A DNA stretch of 64,000 bases. Origin: CAXBOO01 sp963977425 (lineage in GTDB: Bacteria > Bacteroidota > Bacteroidia > Flavobacteriales_D > Luteibaculaceae). Below the pieces are notes generated by a model. It ran no database searches. It saw only the letters and a list, made by a program, of their open reading frames with translations, and was not told where the DNA came from. Both the position numbers and the translations under genes were made by a program. The DNA lies in the NCBI GenBank assembly GCA_963977425.1, contig CAXBOO010000004.1, positions 404,070 to 468,069 on the forward strand, written 5' to 3'. Every line of letters starts with the position of its first letter. Within the stretch, counting starts at the first letter, position 1. Of this stretch, positions 25,179-34,778 are shown one piece after another.

Positions 25179-27596
25179 ATGTTCAGATATATTTTTTCCC
25201 TTCTACTTATCGGAATCGCTTTTTCAACTTCTGCTCAAAGCCTTTCGGGCAGATTGGTGGATAAAAATAAAGAAGCCATACCATTTGCATCAGTATACTT
25301 TAAAGGCAGTACAGTCGGTACTAGTACCAATATCGACGGTTTTTTTGAACTGCCAGACAATAGCAAATATTCAACCTTGATTTTTAGTGCCGTTGGTTTT
25401 GGTAAAAAAGAAGTTGCTAAAACATCGTTTACTTCAAGCGAGAAAGAAATAGTGCTTGACGACCAAAGTATTTCATTGAAAACTGTAGAAGTAAAAAAAC
25501 GCAAGCGTGATAGAGCTTTCTATATCATGAAAAACGCAATTAAGCGTCGTGGATATTTCAACGAATTGGTGAAACAATATAATGCCGATATCTACATGAA
25601 GGGTTCGCTTTATATTACAGAAATACCAAAGTTTATGTTGGCTTTGGCCGATAGTGCCGACCGTCCAGATAGTAGCGACTTAGGGCTTATGTTCCTTACC
25701 GAAAGTGTTAGTAAGCTAGAATATCAAGCACCCAACAGCTACAAAGAAGAAATGGTAGCTAGTAAAGTTTCGGGTACTATGACGGGCTTGGAAGGTTTTT
25801 CGTGGAATAGAGCAAGAAGTGTAATGATCAATTTATACGATAACAACATCGATTTGATGGTTGGTGGAAGAGGTTTTATTTCTCCCTTGTCATCGAGCGC
25901 TTTCATTTATTACAATTTTAAATACGAAGGGTATTTTAAGGAAGGCGATTTCTTGATCAACAAAATAAAGGTTACTCCAAAGCGTAAAACCGACCCCGTA
26001 TTTACTGGATATTTGTACATCGTAGAAGATGAGTGGAACATACATTCAGCCGATTTAAAACTGACTAAAAGTACCAATGTTGAATACGTTGATAGCGTTT
26101 ATTTTAAGCAAAACTTCAGTTTAGTAAACGATACCATCTTCATGCCAATATCGGTGAATTTGGATATTCACTACACCATATTAGGTATTAAAGCCCGCTA
26201 CTATGCTCTTGGTCAAATGAGCGAATACGATTTAACAAAAGGATTGAGCGATACCAAACAAACCAAACTTGAGTTTGAGGTGAAACAAGAAGCAATCGAT
26301 AAAACCGATAATTATTGGGAAACTGAACGGCCAGTTATACTATCGAAGGATGAAAAAGTAAATTACTTCAAAGGCGATAGCATTCAGAATAAACTGAATG
26401 ATCCAGCTTATTTAGATTCGCTCGATAAAATCTCAAACAAATTCAAATTTGTAGAAGGTACCTTGCTTGGGTATACGTACTACAACCGAAAAGATAGTGT
26501 TACCATCACAGCTCCAGCTTTATTGAATAGTGTACAATATACATCTGTTGATGGTGCTATAATTCAACTAGAGCCAACGTACAACAAACAATATAAAAAT
26601 GGATTTACTCGTGTGAGTCCCAAACTTCGATATGGTTTTGCATCCAAACAATTTGACGGGTCGGTACTCTTCGAAAAGCAATACAATAAAGAAAACTACA
26701 GAACGGTACAGGCAGAAGTAGGAACAAATACCCTGCAAATTAATAGAAACGAGCCCATTGCTAGAGATTTTAACTCGTATTATAACTTGTTCAGGGACCG
26801 AAATTATGGGCAATTCTATAGAGAGTCTATTATTACCAGAGCTGCTATAAGTCAAGAAATTGCGAATGGTCTGAAAGGTCAGTTTACATTGAATTTTACG
26901 CAACGACAAAACCTTCAGAACACCATCAATAAAACGGTGCCTAGCATTGATTCTACAACCAATTTTACGCCCAATTTACAGGCGGTAAACAATCATCAAA
27001 ACTTGTTTTTTGTGGGGATGAATTTCTCATACCAACCTGGTAACCGTTATGAAATATACCCGAATCAAAAAAGAAATTTAGGTTCGAAATGGCCACGATT
27101 TAATGGACGAATAAAATTTGCTCCTGATTACTTTACGCAACTAAGTATTTCTGCCAGCAAAAGATTCGATTTAAGTCTATTGGGATCAACTAGTACTTAT
27201 GTGAATGTTGGAACATTTTTAGGGAATAAAAACATAGACTTTGTAGATCGTGAACACTTTATGGGCAACCAAACCAAGTTCAGTTCAGGCCGCTTTACTT
27301 CGTTCAATATCATGCCATATTATTTGTATTCATCAGCAAGTCAATATGCACATGCTGCTGTAGAACATAATTTCAATGGGTGGATATTCAACAAATTGCC
27401 TTTATTGCGTCGTACACAATTGCAAACTGTTGTGGCTGTAAAGGCTTTAAGCACGGATAACAACCCATTGTACTCTGAGTTTTCTGTGGGAATTGGCAAT
27501 ATTTTCAAGATATTTAGGTTGGATGTTGTTTCTAGTAACGTAGATGGTACATTCTCCGATCCTAGTTTATTAATCGGCATCAGTTTACTCAACTAA
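25179..27596 (+). CDS. DUF5686 outer-membrane protein with carboxypeptidase-like regulatory domain
   Basis: An 805-residue exported protein. A signal peptide (about residues 1-19, ending STSAQ) is followed by a carboxypeptidase-regulatory-like beta-sandwich (SGRLVDKNKEAIPFASVYFKG...TNIDGFFELP), as in TonB-dependent receptors, and then the long DUF5686 region, which is rich in beta strands and probably forms an outer-membrane barrel; it ends in a strand LLIGISLLN. No TonB plug domain is seen. It is 19 bp from the PAP2 gene and abuts the next gene directly. Function is unknown. Confidence 0.85.
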   Translation: MFRYIFSLLLIGIAFSTSAQSLSGRLVDKNKEAIPFASVYFKGSTVGTSTNIDGFFELPDNSKYSTLIFSAVGFGKKEVAKTSFTSSEKEIVLDDQSISLKTVEVKKRKRDRAFYIMKNAIKRRGYFNELVKQYNADIYMKGSLYITEIPKFMLALADSADRPDSSDLGLMFLTESVSKLEYQAPNSYKEEMVASKVSGTMTGLEGFSWNRARSVMINLYDNNIDLMVGGRGFISPLSSSAFIYYNFKYEGYFKEGDFLINKIKVTPKRKTDPVFTGYLYIVEDEWNIHSADLKLTKSTNVEYVDSVYFKQNFSLVNDTIFMPISVNLDIHYTILGIKARYYALGQMSEYDLTKGLSDTKQTKLEFEVKQEAIDKTDNYWETERPVILSKDEKVNYFKGDSIQNKLNDPAYLDSLDKISNKFKFVEGTLLGYTYYNRKDSVTITAPALLNSVQYTSVDGAIIQLEPTYNKQYKNGFTRVSPKLRYGFASKQFDGSVLFEKQYNKENYRTVQAEVGTNTLQINRNEPIARDFNSYYNLFRDRNYGQFYRESIITRAAISQEIANGLKGQFTLNFTQRQNLQNTINKTVPSIDSTTNFTPNLQAVNNHQNLFFVGMNFSYQPGNRYEIYPNQKRNLGSKWPRFNGRIKFAPDYFTQLSISASKRFDLSLLGSTSTYVNVGTFLGNKNIDFVDREHFMGNQTKFSSGRFTSFNIMPYYLYSSASQYAHAAVEHNFNGWIFNKLPLLRRTQLQTVVAVKALSTDNNPLYSEFSVGIGNIFKIFRLDVVSSNVDGTFSDPSLLIGISLLN

Positions 27597-28823
27597 ATGG
27601 AAGAATTTATCATCTTCACTTTAAGCAACGGCATACGTTGTGTGCACATGCCTAGGGCATCTAAATTGGCACATATTGCTTTAATGATAGATGCCGGTAC
27701 GCGCGATGAAACCGATGGAGAAGAAGGTTTGGCGCATTTTATTGAACACGCTATTTTTAAAGGTACATCCAAGCGAAAAGCCTACCATATTCTTAGTGCT
27801 TTAGACCGTGTTGGAGGCGAATTGAATGCTTATACAAGCAAAGAAGATACCTGCTTTCATGCTTCGTTTTTGAATCAATATTTTTCTAGAGCTGCCGACA
27901 TTATTTCGGATATTGCCTTTCAACCAAGCTTTCCTGCAAAAGATGTAGAGAAGGAGAAAGATGTTATTATTGACGAAATACAATCTTATAATGACAATCC
28001 AGGCGAGTTAATATTCGATGCTTTTGAAGAGAATATTTTCAAAGACCACCCATTAGGACGAAGTGTTTTGGGGACAGAAGAGTCGGTTAGAAAATTAACC
28101 GTAGATCAGGCCAAAGGGTTTATGGCAAAGCAATATGGAGTCAATAAAATGGTGATCTGTACTGCTGGTTCTTTGAGTTTATCTAAAATGAAATCTATCC
28201 TGGAACGCTATTTTGGAGATTACAATCAAATCAGTGAAAAACGCAAAAAGGTAGATCTGGGTATTCATAATGGTAGTTTTACTGTAAAAGAAGATAGAGA
28301 CACGCACCAGGCACATACAATTTTGGGTGCTAGAGCATACAATATAACAGAGCCTAAAAAATTGCCTTTGTCATTGCTTAATAATTATTTGGGTGGCCCT
28401 GGCTTGAACAGCATATTGAACCTAGAAATTAGAGAACGCAACGGCATAGCCTACAATATAGAATCTAGCTATCAGCCTTTTACCGACAATGGATATTGGC
28501 AAGTGTACTTAGGTACCGATACCAATCAATTGGAAAAAAGCATGAAATTGGTGCGAGGTATTTTGAAGCGAATGCGAACTAAAAAATTAGGTGTACTACA
28601 ATTGCATTTAGCCAAAAAGCAATATTTAGGTCAAATGGCTTTGTCTCAAGAAAGTGCTCTCAATAGCATGATGGCCTTGGGGAAAAGCCTGTTGCTGTTT
28701 GATAAAATTGAAAGCGATGAGGTATTTTACAACCGCATTAAAAGTATTAGCGACAGTGATATATTAGAAGTAGCCAACGAAATATTTGTAGACGAAAACC
28801 TCAGTACTTTAATTTACTATTGA
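27597..28823 (+). CDS. M16-family zinc peptidase
   Basis: The inverted zinc motif HxxEH is seen as HFIEH at residues 47-51, within the typical context GLAHFIEHAIFKGT, and the distal Glu ligand region is EKDVIIDEIQSYNDNPGE. The 408 residues cover one pair of M16 domains, as in the bacterial processing-peptidase-like group (PqqL/YmxG type). No signal peptide is seen, so it probably works in the cytoplasm. It begins right after the DUF5686 stop and overlaps the next gene by 4 bp. Confidence 0.92.
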   Translation: MEEFIIFTLSNGIRCVHMPRASKLAHIALMIDAGTRDETDGEEGLAHFIEHAIFKGTSKRKAYHILSALDRVGGELNAYTSKEDTCFHASFLNQYFSRAADIISDIAFQPSFPAKDVEKEKDVIIDEIQSYNDNPGELIFDAFEENIFKDHPLGRSVLGTEESVRKLTVDQAKGFMAKQYGVNKMVICTAGSLSLSKMKSILERYFGDYNQISEKRKKVDLGIHNGSFTVKEDRDTHQAHTILGARAYNITEPKKLPLSLLNNYLGGPGLNSILNLEIRERNGIAYNIESSYQPFTDNGYWQVYLGTDTNQLEKSMKLVRGILKRMRTKKLGVLQLHLAKKQYLGQMALSQESALNSMMALGKSLLLFDKIESDEVFYNRIKSISDSDILEVANEIFVDENLSTLIYY

Positions 28824-29467
28824 TTATGAATTTTATTGACGAACGCATAGAAGAATACGCATTAGCACACTCAAAAAAACAAAGCCAATTGTTGATGGAT
28901 CTTGAAAGAGAAACCAATACATCGGTTTTGATGCCGCGCATGATTAGTGGGCATTTACAAGGTCGAATTTTGTCGTTTTTAAGCAAAATGCAACAGCCTT
29001 CTACAATTTTAGAAATTGGTACTTATACTGGCTTTTCCGCTTTGTGCATGGCCGAAGGATTGGCTGCTGGCGGTAAGCTTATTACCATCGATATCAACGA
29101 AGAATTGGCTCCCGTTAGCAATAAGTATTTTCAGAAAAGTGCGTTTGCACAGCAGATCAAACCTATGGTGGGTAATGCTATGGAAATTGTTCCAGCGCTT
29201 ACAGACAAGTTTGACTTGGTGTTTATTGACGCCGATAAAGACAATTATCTGAATTACTTCAATATGATTATTGATCAGTGCAACTCAGGAGCCCTTATCA
29301 TTTGCGATAACGTTTTGTGGAGTGGAAAAGTGCTTGTGAAAGCCGAAAAAAAGGATCTTGATACACAAGTGCTACAAGAACTCAATGCCTTCATTACGGC
29401 CGATGATAGAGTAGACAATATATTGATGCCCGTTCGCGATGGACTGATGCTGGCTAGGGTAAAATGA
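28820..29467 (+). CDS. O-methyltransferase, SAM-dependent
   Basis: A 215-residue member of the catechol/caffeoyl-CoA O-methyltransferase family (PF01596). SAM motif I is EIGTYTGFSALCMAEGL; the metal- and substrate-binding region is LVFIDADKDNYLNYF with ICDNVLWSGKV after it. The substrate is unknown. It is the last gene of the hpt-to-OMT operon and overlaps the M16 peptidase gene by 4 bp. Confidence 0.92.
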   Translation: MIMNFIDERIEEYALAHSKKQSQLLMDLERETNTSVLMPRMISGHLQGRILSFLSKMQQPSTILEIGTYTGFSALCMAEGLAAGGKLITIDINEELAPVSNKYFQKSAFAQQIKPMVGNAMEIVPALTDKFDLVFIDADKDNYLNYFNMIIDQCNSGALIICDNVLWSGKVLVKAEKKDLDTQVLQELNAFITADDRVDNILMPVRDGLMLARVK

Positions 29468-29537
29468 TTTTGTATTAAACAAGTTGCGAGTAACAAGTGT
29501 AAAGCAGTAAGGTGAAAGTTGCAGGTTTAATGTTTGC

Positions 29538-29557
29538 TGTCACTGAGCGGAGTCGAA
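29538..29557 (+). repeat. Short dispersed repeat of the flavobacterial type
   Basis: TGTCACTGAGCGGAGTCGAA resembles a short intergenic repeat that I recall from many Flavobacteriia genomes. Only one copy is present in this window, so its repeat nature here rests on recall and not on a second copy. It sits in the 133-bp gap between two convergent genes. Confidence 0.4.
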
Positions 29558-29571
29558 ATGAGAGCAAAACC

Positions 29572-29591
29572 TTCCTGATATTGATCGGGAA
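29572..29591. repeat. Hairpin-forming intergenic element
   Basis: TTCCTGAT (29572-29579) and ATCGGGAA (29584-29591) form an 8-bp stem with one G-T pair and a 4-base loop. It resembles a second flavobacterial dispersed element (CCTGATAnnTATCGGGA type). Lying between convergent genes without a T tract, it could slow transcription on either strand. Confidence 0.45.
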
Positions 29592-29600
29592 CGGATTAAT

Positions 29601-31208
29601 CTATTTTAATTTTCCCATAAAGCTTTTGCCTGTTGCTCCCCAGGGCATTATGCTTCCTACCAAGTGCGCAATGGTTGGAACAATATCTGAAGGAGCACTT
29701 CGCTCATAAATTTGTTGAGCCGGTATTCCATTGCCAAATAATATGAATGGCACATGAGAGTCGTAGGTATAACTTGAGCCGTGAGTAGAACCTTGGGCGC
29801 CATAATCGGCCCAGCCTGGTTTTAACGTAAAAACAATGTTGCCACTCAAGTTAGGATAAAAGCCTTTTTTTATGCTCTCGGCTTGGTACATTCCCATTTG
29901 GGTGTCAATGTCTTTATAACGACAAGCAAAATCTACTGCTGGATGGTTTTTTAACCAATCAATAATAAATTCCTCTACAACAGATTTTGAAACCCTGTCG
30001 TAATTAATGGTAGGAGTCAGAAAAACTTGTTCGTTTATGCAAGCACCTACTGCGTTTGATAAACCAAATTGCACTTCAATTTCTTGATTAAGTTCTTTGC
30101 TGATTTTCGATTCGCGGAATACCCCTCCAGGTAAGTTGTTGGCTTCGTAAAATTTCGGCGGATCTATTGCGCCATGATCAGCGCTTAAGAAAAGAATGTA
30201 GTTGGCTTTGCCTACTTTCTCATCTAAGAAGGTTAATAATGAGGCAATGGTTTTATCCAAGCACACAAAAGCATCGGCTACCTCTAATGATTGCGATCCG
30301 AAATAATGACCAACGTAGTCAGTGGCCGAAAAACTGAGCGCTAAAAGATCCGTGATATCATCCTGACCAAGTCCTTCTTCCGTGATGAGAGTTTTTGCAA
30401 AATCGGCGCTTAACTCATTGCCATGCGGAACGGCTTTTAGCAAGCTGTAGTTGCCATTCAGAACTTTTAGTTTTTCTAAGTTGTAAGGAAATGTAGCTTC
30501 TTTTCTGCCTTTAAATGGGCGTTCCCAAGGTTGATTGTCTATTATTTTTGAGTCTTTTAATTCGGGACTCAAATTCCAACTTTGGTTTATGAGTGCATTT
30601 TTTCTATTGCTGTTGTTGTATTGTTTTGCCCAATTTGGAAGTTCCTCGTAATACTGGGTACTGCTAATCCAGTTGCCGTTTTTTCCGCCGTCAAACCAAA
30701 AAGCACCATCGGCCGAATGTCCTGCAGGAAGTATAGCGCCACGGTCTTTTAAACTAACGCCATAGATTTTGCTTTCTTTTCCGAAACTAAGATGGAAGGC
30801 ATCTCCCAATGAATTGGTTTTGAGGTTTTTGCTGCTCATTTGTCCTGCGCCACTAAAAGAACCAACTGTTTTTACGCTGGTGTCGGTACAACAGTAAATT
30901 ACAGTTTGCGTGTTTTTATCGTACCAATCGTTGGCAATAATACCGTGGTTTGCAGGCGTAGTGCCGGTATAAATACTTGCATGACCAGGACCAGTAAAGG
31001 TAGGGACGTAATCGTAGTGATGGTTATTGAAATTGCTTCCTTCTCGCTTCAATCGCTCAAATCCACTTTGCCCATAATATTTAGAAAATGTTTGTAGATA
31101 GTCATACCGCATTTGATCTATTACTATGCCTACTACGAGCTTTGGCTTTTGTGCATGTGTGAGCTGGGTAAATAGGAAAAGAGCAAAAAAGGCTTTTATC
31201 AATTTCAT
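29601..31208 (-). CDS. pafA: Alkaline phosphatase, PafA type
   Basis: Periplasmic phosphomonoesterase of the phospho-/nucleotide-phosphodiesterase superfamily. The 535 residues begin with a signal peptide (about 1-19, ending THAQ) and the metal-binding VVGIVIDQMRYDYL. The nucleophile is predicted to be Thr72 in PTFTGPGHASIYTG; the PafA-type Lys/Arg pair is in SLKDRGA; metal ligands are in FSATDYVGHYFG and LSADHGAID, and a final His in GSTHGSSYTYDSHVP. Such enzymes work without high phosphate regulation in many Bacteroidota. The gene stands alone on this strand. A TAACTTTA near-match at 31262-31269 could be its -7 element. Confidence 0.92.
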   Translation of the reverse strand: MKLIKAFFALFLFTQLTHAQKPKLVVGIVIDQMRYDYLQTFSKYYGQSGFERLKREGSNFNNHHYDYVPTFTGPGHASIYTGTTPANHGIIANDWYDKNTQTVIYCCTDTSVKTVGSFSGAGQMSSKNLKTNSLGDAFHLSFGKESKIYGVSLKDRGAILPAGHSADGAFWFDGGKNGNWISSTQYYEELPNWAKQYNNSNRKNALINQSWNLSPELKDSKIIDNQPWERPFKGRKEATFPYNLEKLKVLNGNYSLLKAVPHGNELSADFAKTLITEEGLGQDDITDLLALSFSATDYVGHYFGSQSLEVADAFVCLDKTIASLLTFLDEKVGKANYILFLSADHGAIDPPKFYEANNLPGGVFRESKISKELNQEIEVQFGLSNAVGACINEQVFLTPTINYDRVSKSVVEEFIIDWLKNHPAVDFACRYKDIDTQMGMYQAESIKKGFYPNLSGNIVFTLKPGWADYGAQGSTHGSSYTYDSHVPFILFGNGIPAQQIYERSAPSDIVPTIAHLVGSIMPWGATGKSFMGKLK

Positions 31209-31286
31209 GGAGGCAATTAACTAAATAAAGCGTATTTGCTGATTAATTTGATACGAAATTTTAAAGTTAGCTCCATTTATAGGTAT

Positions 31287-31326
31287 AAAAAAACAGCACC
31301 CCTTCAGATGAAAGAATGCTGTTTTT
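31287..31326 (-). terminator. Terminator of the 982-residue surface protein gene
   Basis: AAAAACAGCA (31289-31298) pairs perfectly with TGCTGTTTTT (31317-31326), giving a 10-bp stem. On the minus strand it runs into T7, 18 bp after the stop codon at 31344. The T run on the other side is also present, so it could work in both directions. Confidence 0.85.
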
Positions 31327-31343
31327 GAAAAAATGGTTAATCC

Positions 31344-34292
31344 TTATTTCAAAGAAATGCTTGCGTGGGCAGTTGACGTATTGCTGCTCAATATCATTTG
31401 ATAAACACCTTTTTTAAGGTCAGATAAATCAGCATCAATATGCTTCACATTTTCATATTTCTGTTCGAATACCATACGACCTTGTGCATCGTGAATTCGA
31501 AGTTTAACTTCTGATTCGTATTTGTTTAACGCAATGTTTACAATACCTTCAGTTGGGTTAGGGTATACTTTTGTGAAAAGCTTATTCTCTTCGTTGATAC
31601 CAATTGTAGGGTCGTTGTAAATGCATATTGTAAAGTTCTTGTCAGATCCTTGGTCTCCATATTCATAAACTCTAACAGAGTAAGTAGAACCTGGTGTTAA
31701 ATCTGTGGTACTAATACTTACTAAACCAGGTATAACGAAACCACCTCCAACTATTTGTGGATTGGCACAGTATATAGGTGTAGAATCTGCACAGTCTTCA
31801 TACAATTCAACTACTGTTGCGGCACCATTGAATCCACCTGTAGGTTCAACATCAATAATTTGCATTGCATCACTTGCAACAAATTTGAACCAAATGTCTT
31901 TAGCACTTGGGCTAGCTGCTTGTCCGTCGCATGCTATTGGAGCATTTTCTTGATTTGCACCTTCTAAAGTTGCGCTAGTTTGTATGCAAGAGTCAGCTAC
32001 AAATAACAATTCAGCGGCTGAACATATATCGTTTTTAGCTGCTGCAGGTTTTCCTTTTACACAGATAGTAAAATCATCTTGATCTGCGGCTGGTAATGTG
32101 TCTCCGAAGTTGTAAACACGAACATAATAATTGTTGGAAGCGGTTAAGCCAGAAAGAGGTACAGAAGTTGTTCCAGCTCTTACAATGGTAAATCCACCTT
32201 GTTGGATAACGCTAGGATTTCCACATGCTATCATGTTGCCACCACAAGCGTCGTAAACCTCAACAACAGCTCCTACACCTTGGAAACCACCGTTGTCTGG
32301 AGTTGTAACTTCTACTACGTGTTCTGCAGCTAATGCTGTAAAGGCAAACCATTGGTCGTAAGCATTAGAGCTAGTAAGACCTTCGCATGTATTTGGTGCC
32401 ATTTCTTGTGTTGCATCTGCAAATACACCATCGGTTGTGTTGCAAGCATCGTCTGCTGAAGCTGTAATTGTAATTGCTCCATTGCATTCGTCGTTAGGAA
32501 TACCTAATGGGAAACCATAAACACATAAATCAAAATCGCCAGTGCTTGCACCGTCGGTAGGATATACTCGTAAAATGTAATCTAAACCTACTGTAAGGTT
32601 GGTAAACAACATGGTGTCAACATCCGTAGTCTCAACACAATTCAATTCAGTTTGACAATCGTCAGCCCAAAGTGAGAACGCCATATTTGTTTGAAAAAGT
32701 TCAGGAGATTTGTTGTCAATAGCTGCAACTACTCTTTCTGAAAGAGCCGTAAATTTGAACCAAACATCGTGATCCATTTCAGTTGAATCGCATGAGCTGA
32801 TATTGTTTGATGCTGTAGCACCAATGTTAGTAACAGCTATAGGAGAGCAGAATTCTTTAGCATCAACCATAGAAACGAATGTAGCATTAGCGCAATCGTC
32901 GTTGGCAGGAGGAAGTGGAACATTGTAAACACAAATATCAAAAGAACCATCTGTAGGTACTTCTTCTCCGAAATGGTAAATTCTTACTAAGTAAGTAACT
33001 CCACTATCTAAAGAGCTAGATTGTAGTGTAGTTGTTCCTGGAACAGCCCCGAAACCTGCGAATATTTGCGGTTCGGCACAATCCACTAAATTACCACCAC
33101 ACGCATCGTATAATTCAATAACAGATGCAACTGATCCAGAGTTAGATTCTATGATCTGGCCTCTTTCATTGGCTTCGAAACTAAACCAAACATCAAAAGC
33201 TGTAGCGCTTGTAGTGTCGCATGTATTGGGTGCATTTTCTTGATTAGCTGATTCTAAAGTAGCAGCTGTTGGGGTGCAATCTTCGTTTACTGTTAATGCC
33301 AATGCATTTGAGCAAGTATCGTTTGCTGGTGCTGGTGGTGCATTTCTTACGCAAATGTCAAAACCACTGTTTAAAGCAGCTGTATTGCCGTAGTGATATA
33401 CACGAATTAAGTAGTCTTTAGTAGTATCTAAGTTGCTAACAGTAAGTGTATTTTCTCCTGGCAATGCTCCAATGATTGGAAAGATAGTTGGGTTGCTGCA
33501 GTCGATTGCAGAACCTCCACATGCATCCCATAGTTCGATAACAGGAGCTAAATCAGAACCAGTAGTTGGTACAACATTGATGATTTGAGTAGCTTCTAAT
33601 GCGTTGAATTTATACCAGCTATCAAAACTAGATCCGCTGTACTCTGGTCCGCATTGTGAAGTATCACTTCCTTCTGTAGCGCCGTCTAATGTACCTGCAA
33701 TGGCTACACAACTGTCGCTAGGGAATAATTCGATAGCATTTGCACAAGTGTCGTTAGATGGTGCATCTGCAGCAGCTTTAACACAAAGTGTAAATAAGTC
33801 TGTACCTGGATCAGGTATTGCGTCACCATAAGGGTAAACACGAATTAAATAATTGGTTCCGATGCTCAGGTTTTGTAGTGAAACTCTAGTCAAACCAGAT
33901 TGAACAACTTGAAACCCGAATAAATCTAAAATTTGAGGATTTCCACAACCAATAATGTTGGCGTCACATGCGTCGTAAACTTCTACAACAGCTCCTACAC
34001 CTTGGAAACCTCCAGTATTGGGTGTTTCTACATCAACATTATGATTTTCAACTTGTGCTGTGAAAGAAAACCATTGGTCATATGCTGTAGGACTCTCAGT
34101 AGAATCGCACATGTTCGGAATACTTTCTTCGATAGCGTCTAGAAACGAACCATCGTAAACATTGCAGCTGGTATCAGCCGATGCGGTTACAGCTAAAGCC
34201 GTAGAGCAAAGGTCATTGCTCAGTTGGCCAAAACTGGCGCTTGCACTAAAAAATAAAAGTGCGGTTAGTACATAAGTATTTATTTTTTGCAT
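31344..34292 (-). CDS. T9SS-secreted surface protein with six ~145-residue repeats
   Basis: A 982-residue protein with a signal peptide (about residues 1-22, ending SASFG) and a C-terminal T9SS type-A sorting domain (about 905-982; KVYPNPTEGIVNI, GVYQMIL), so it should cross the outer membrane and be anchored or released at the surface. Between them six repeats start near residues 26, 180, 323, 465, 603 and 753. Each has NDxC, then D.WF.F.A, VELYDACGG, an LIRVY-type strand and FTICV. Cys pairs are conserved, suggesting disulfides. Repeats 1 and 5 share GGFQGVGAVVEVYDAC. No enzymatic motif is seen; adhesion or carbohydrate binding is inferred only. The preceding promoter is at 34314-34343. Confidence 0.88.
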   Translation of the reverse strand: MQKINTYVLTALLFFSASASFGQLSNDLCSTALAVTASADTSCNVYDGSFLDAIEESIPNMCDSTESPTAYDQWFSFTAQVENHNVDVETPNTGGFQGVGAVVEVYDACDANIIGCGNPQILDLFGFQVVQSGLTRVSLQNLSIGTNYLIRVYPYGDAIPDPGTDLFTLCVKAAADAPSNDTCANAIELFPSDSCVAIAGTLDGATEGSDTSQCGPEYSGSSFDSWYKFNALEATQIINVVPTTGSDLAPVIELWDACGGSAIDCSNPTIFPIIGALPGENTLTVSNLDTTKDYLIRVYHYGNTAALNSGFDICVRNAPPAPANDTCSNALALTVNEDCTPTAATLESANQENAPNTCDTTSATAFDVWFSFEANERGQIIESNSGSVASVIELYDACGGNLVDCAEPQIFAGFGAVPGTTTLQSSSLDSGVTYLVRIYHFGEEVPTDGSFDICVYNVPLPPANDDCANATFVSMVDAKEFCSPIAVTNIGATASNNISSCDSTEMDHDVWFKFTALSERVVAAIDNKSPELFQTNMAFSLWADDCQTELNCVETTDVDTMLFTNLTVGLDYILRVYPTDGASTGDFDLCVYGFPLGIPNDECNGAITITASADDACNTTDGVFADATQEMAPNTCEGLTSSNAYDQWFAFTALAAEHVVEVTTPDNGGFQGVGAVVEVYDACGGNMIACGNPSVIQQGGFTIVRAGTTSVPLSGLTASNNYYVRVYNFGDTLPAADQDDFTICVKGKPAAAKNDICSAAELLFVADSCIQTSATLEGANQENAPIACDGQAASPSAKDIWFKFVASDAMQIIDVEPTGGFNGAATVVELYEDCADSTPIYCANPQIVGGGFVIPGLVSISTTDLTPGSTYSVRVYEYGDQGSDKNFTICIYNDPTIGINEENKLFTKVYPNPTEGIVNIALNKYESEVKLRIHDAQGRMVFEQKYENVKHIDADLSDLKKGVYQMILSSNTSTAHASISLK

Positions 34293-34313
34293 AGTAAGGG
34301 TGATTTGGAGGTT

Positions 34314-34343
34314 TAAAGTTAGAGTTTATTGCATAAAAATCAA
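34314..34343 (-). promoter_or_regulatory. Promoter of the 982-residue surface protein gene
   Basis: On the minus strand TTG (34343-34341), a 19-bp spacer and TAACTTTA (34321-34314) match the Bacteroidota promoter pattern apart from the last base. The -7 element ends 21 bp before the ATG at 34292. Confidence 0.5.
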
Positions 34344-34406
34344 CGCATCTTGCTGATAATCAGTAGAAATGTGTGTAAAAATATGCTTAATTGTGCGTTT
34401 TATAGT

Positions 34407-34778
34407 TTAGATTAAATCTGATTTTTTTAAGATGACGGCCATGAGTCCAATGCTTAAGACTAAACTTACAACGACATTCAATAGAAAGAATCCCCATTGA
34501 CCTCGTTGCAATAAAGTTAAGTTTTCGAAAGCAAAAGTTGAAAATGTACTGTAACCGCCACAAATACCTGTGAGCAATAATAAATTTAGATTTTGCTGAT
34601 TTGTTTTTGGTAAAACGTAGGCTACAAATACAGCAAATAATATGGAAGCTATTAGGTTGGCTGTCATTGTTGACCAGATAGGGTTATGGTTTTTGGTCAA
34701 AAAGGGAACTATTTTGCCTGTACCATAACGCAACACGGCACCAATTCCACCACCTATAAAAACCATGATTACATTCAT
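34407..34778 (-). CDS. crcB: Fluoride exporter CrcB/Fluc
   Basis: Small dual-topology fluoride channel. The 123 residues form four hydrophobic segments with the family motifs GGGIGAVLRYG at the start, TMTANLIASILFA in TM2 and the key GICGGYSTFSTFAFE in TM3, which carries the Phe and Ser/Thr lining of the pore. It overlaps the upstream WYL regulator gene by 4 bp (ATGA), so it is translated from the same message. No fluoride riboswitch is seen upstream. Confidence 0.94.
   Translation of the reverse strand: MNVIMVFIGGGIGAVLRYGTGKIVPFLTKNHNPIWSTMTANLIASILFAVFVAYVLPKTNQQNLNLLLLTGICGGYSTFSTFAFENLTLLQRGQWGFFLLNVVVSLVLSIGLMAVILKKSDLI

Noticed and set aside
34380..34410. Short palindrome AGATTAAATCT after crcB as a terminator
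   Set aside because: Only a 5-bp AT-rich stem, and the T run lies within the crcB coding end; too weak to call.
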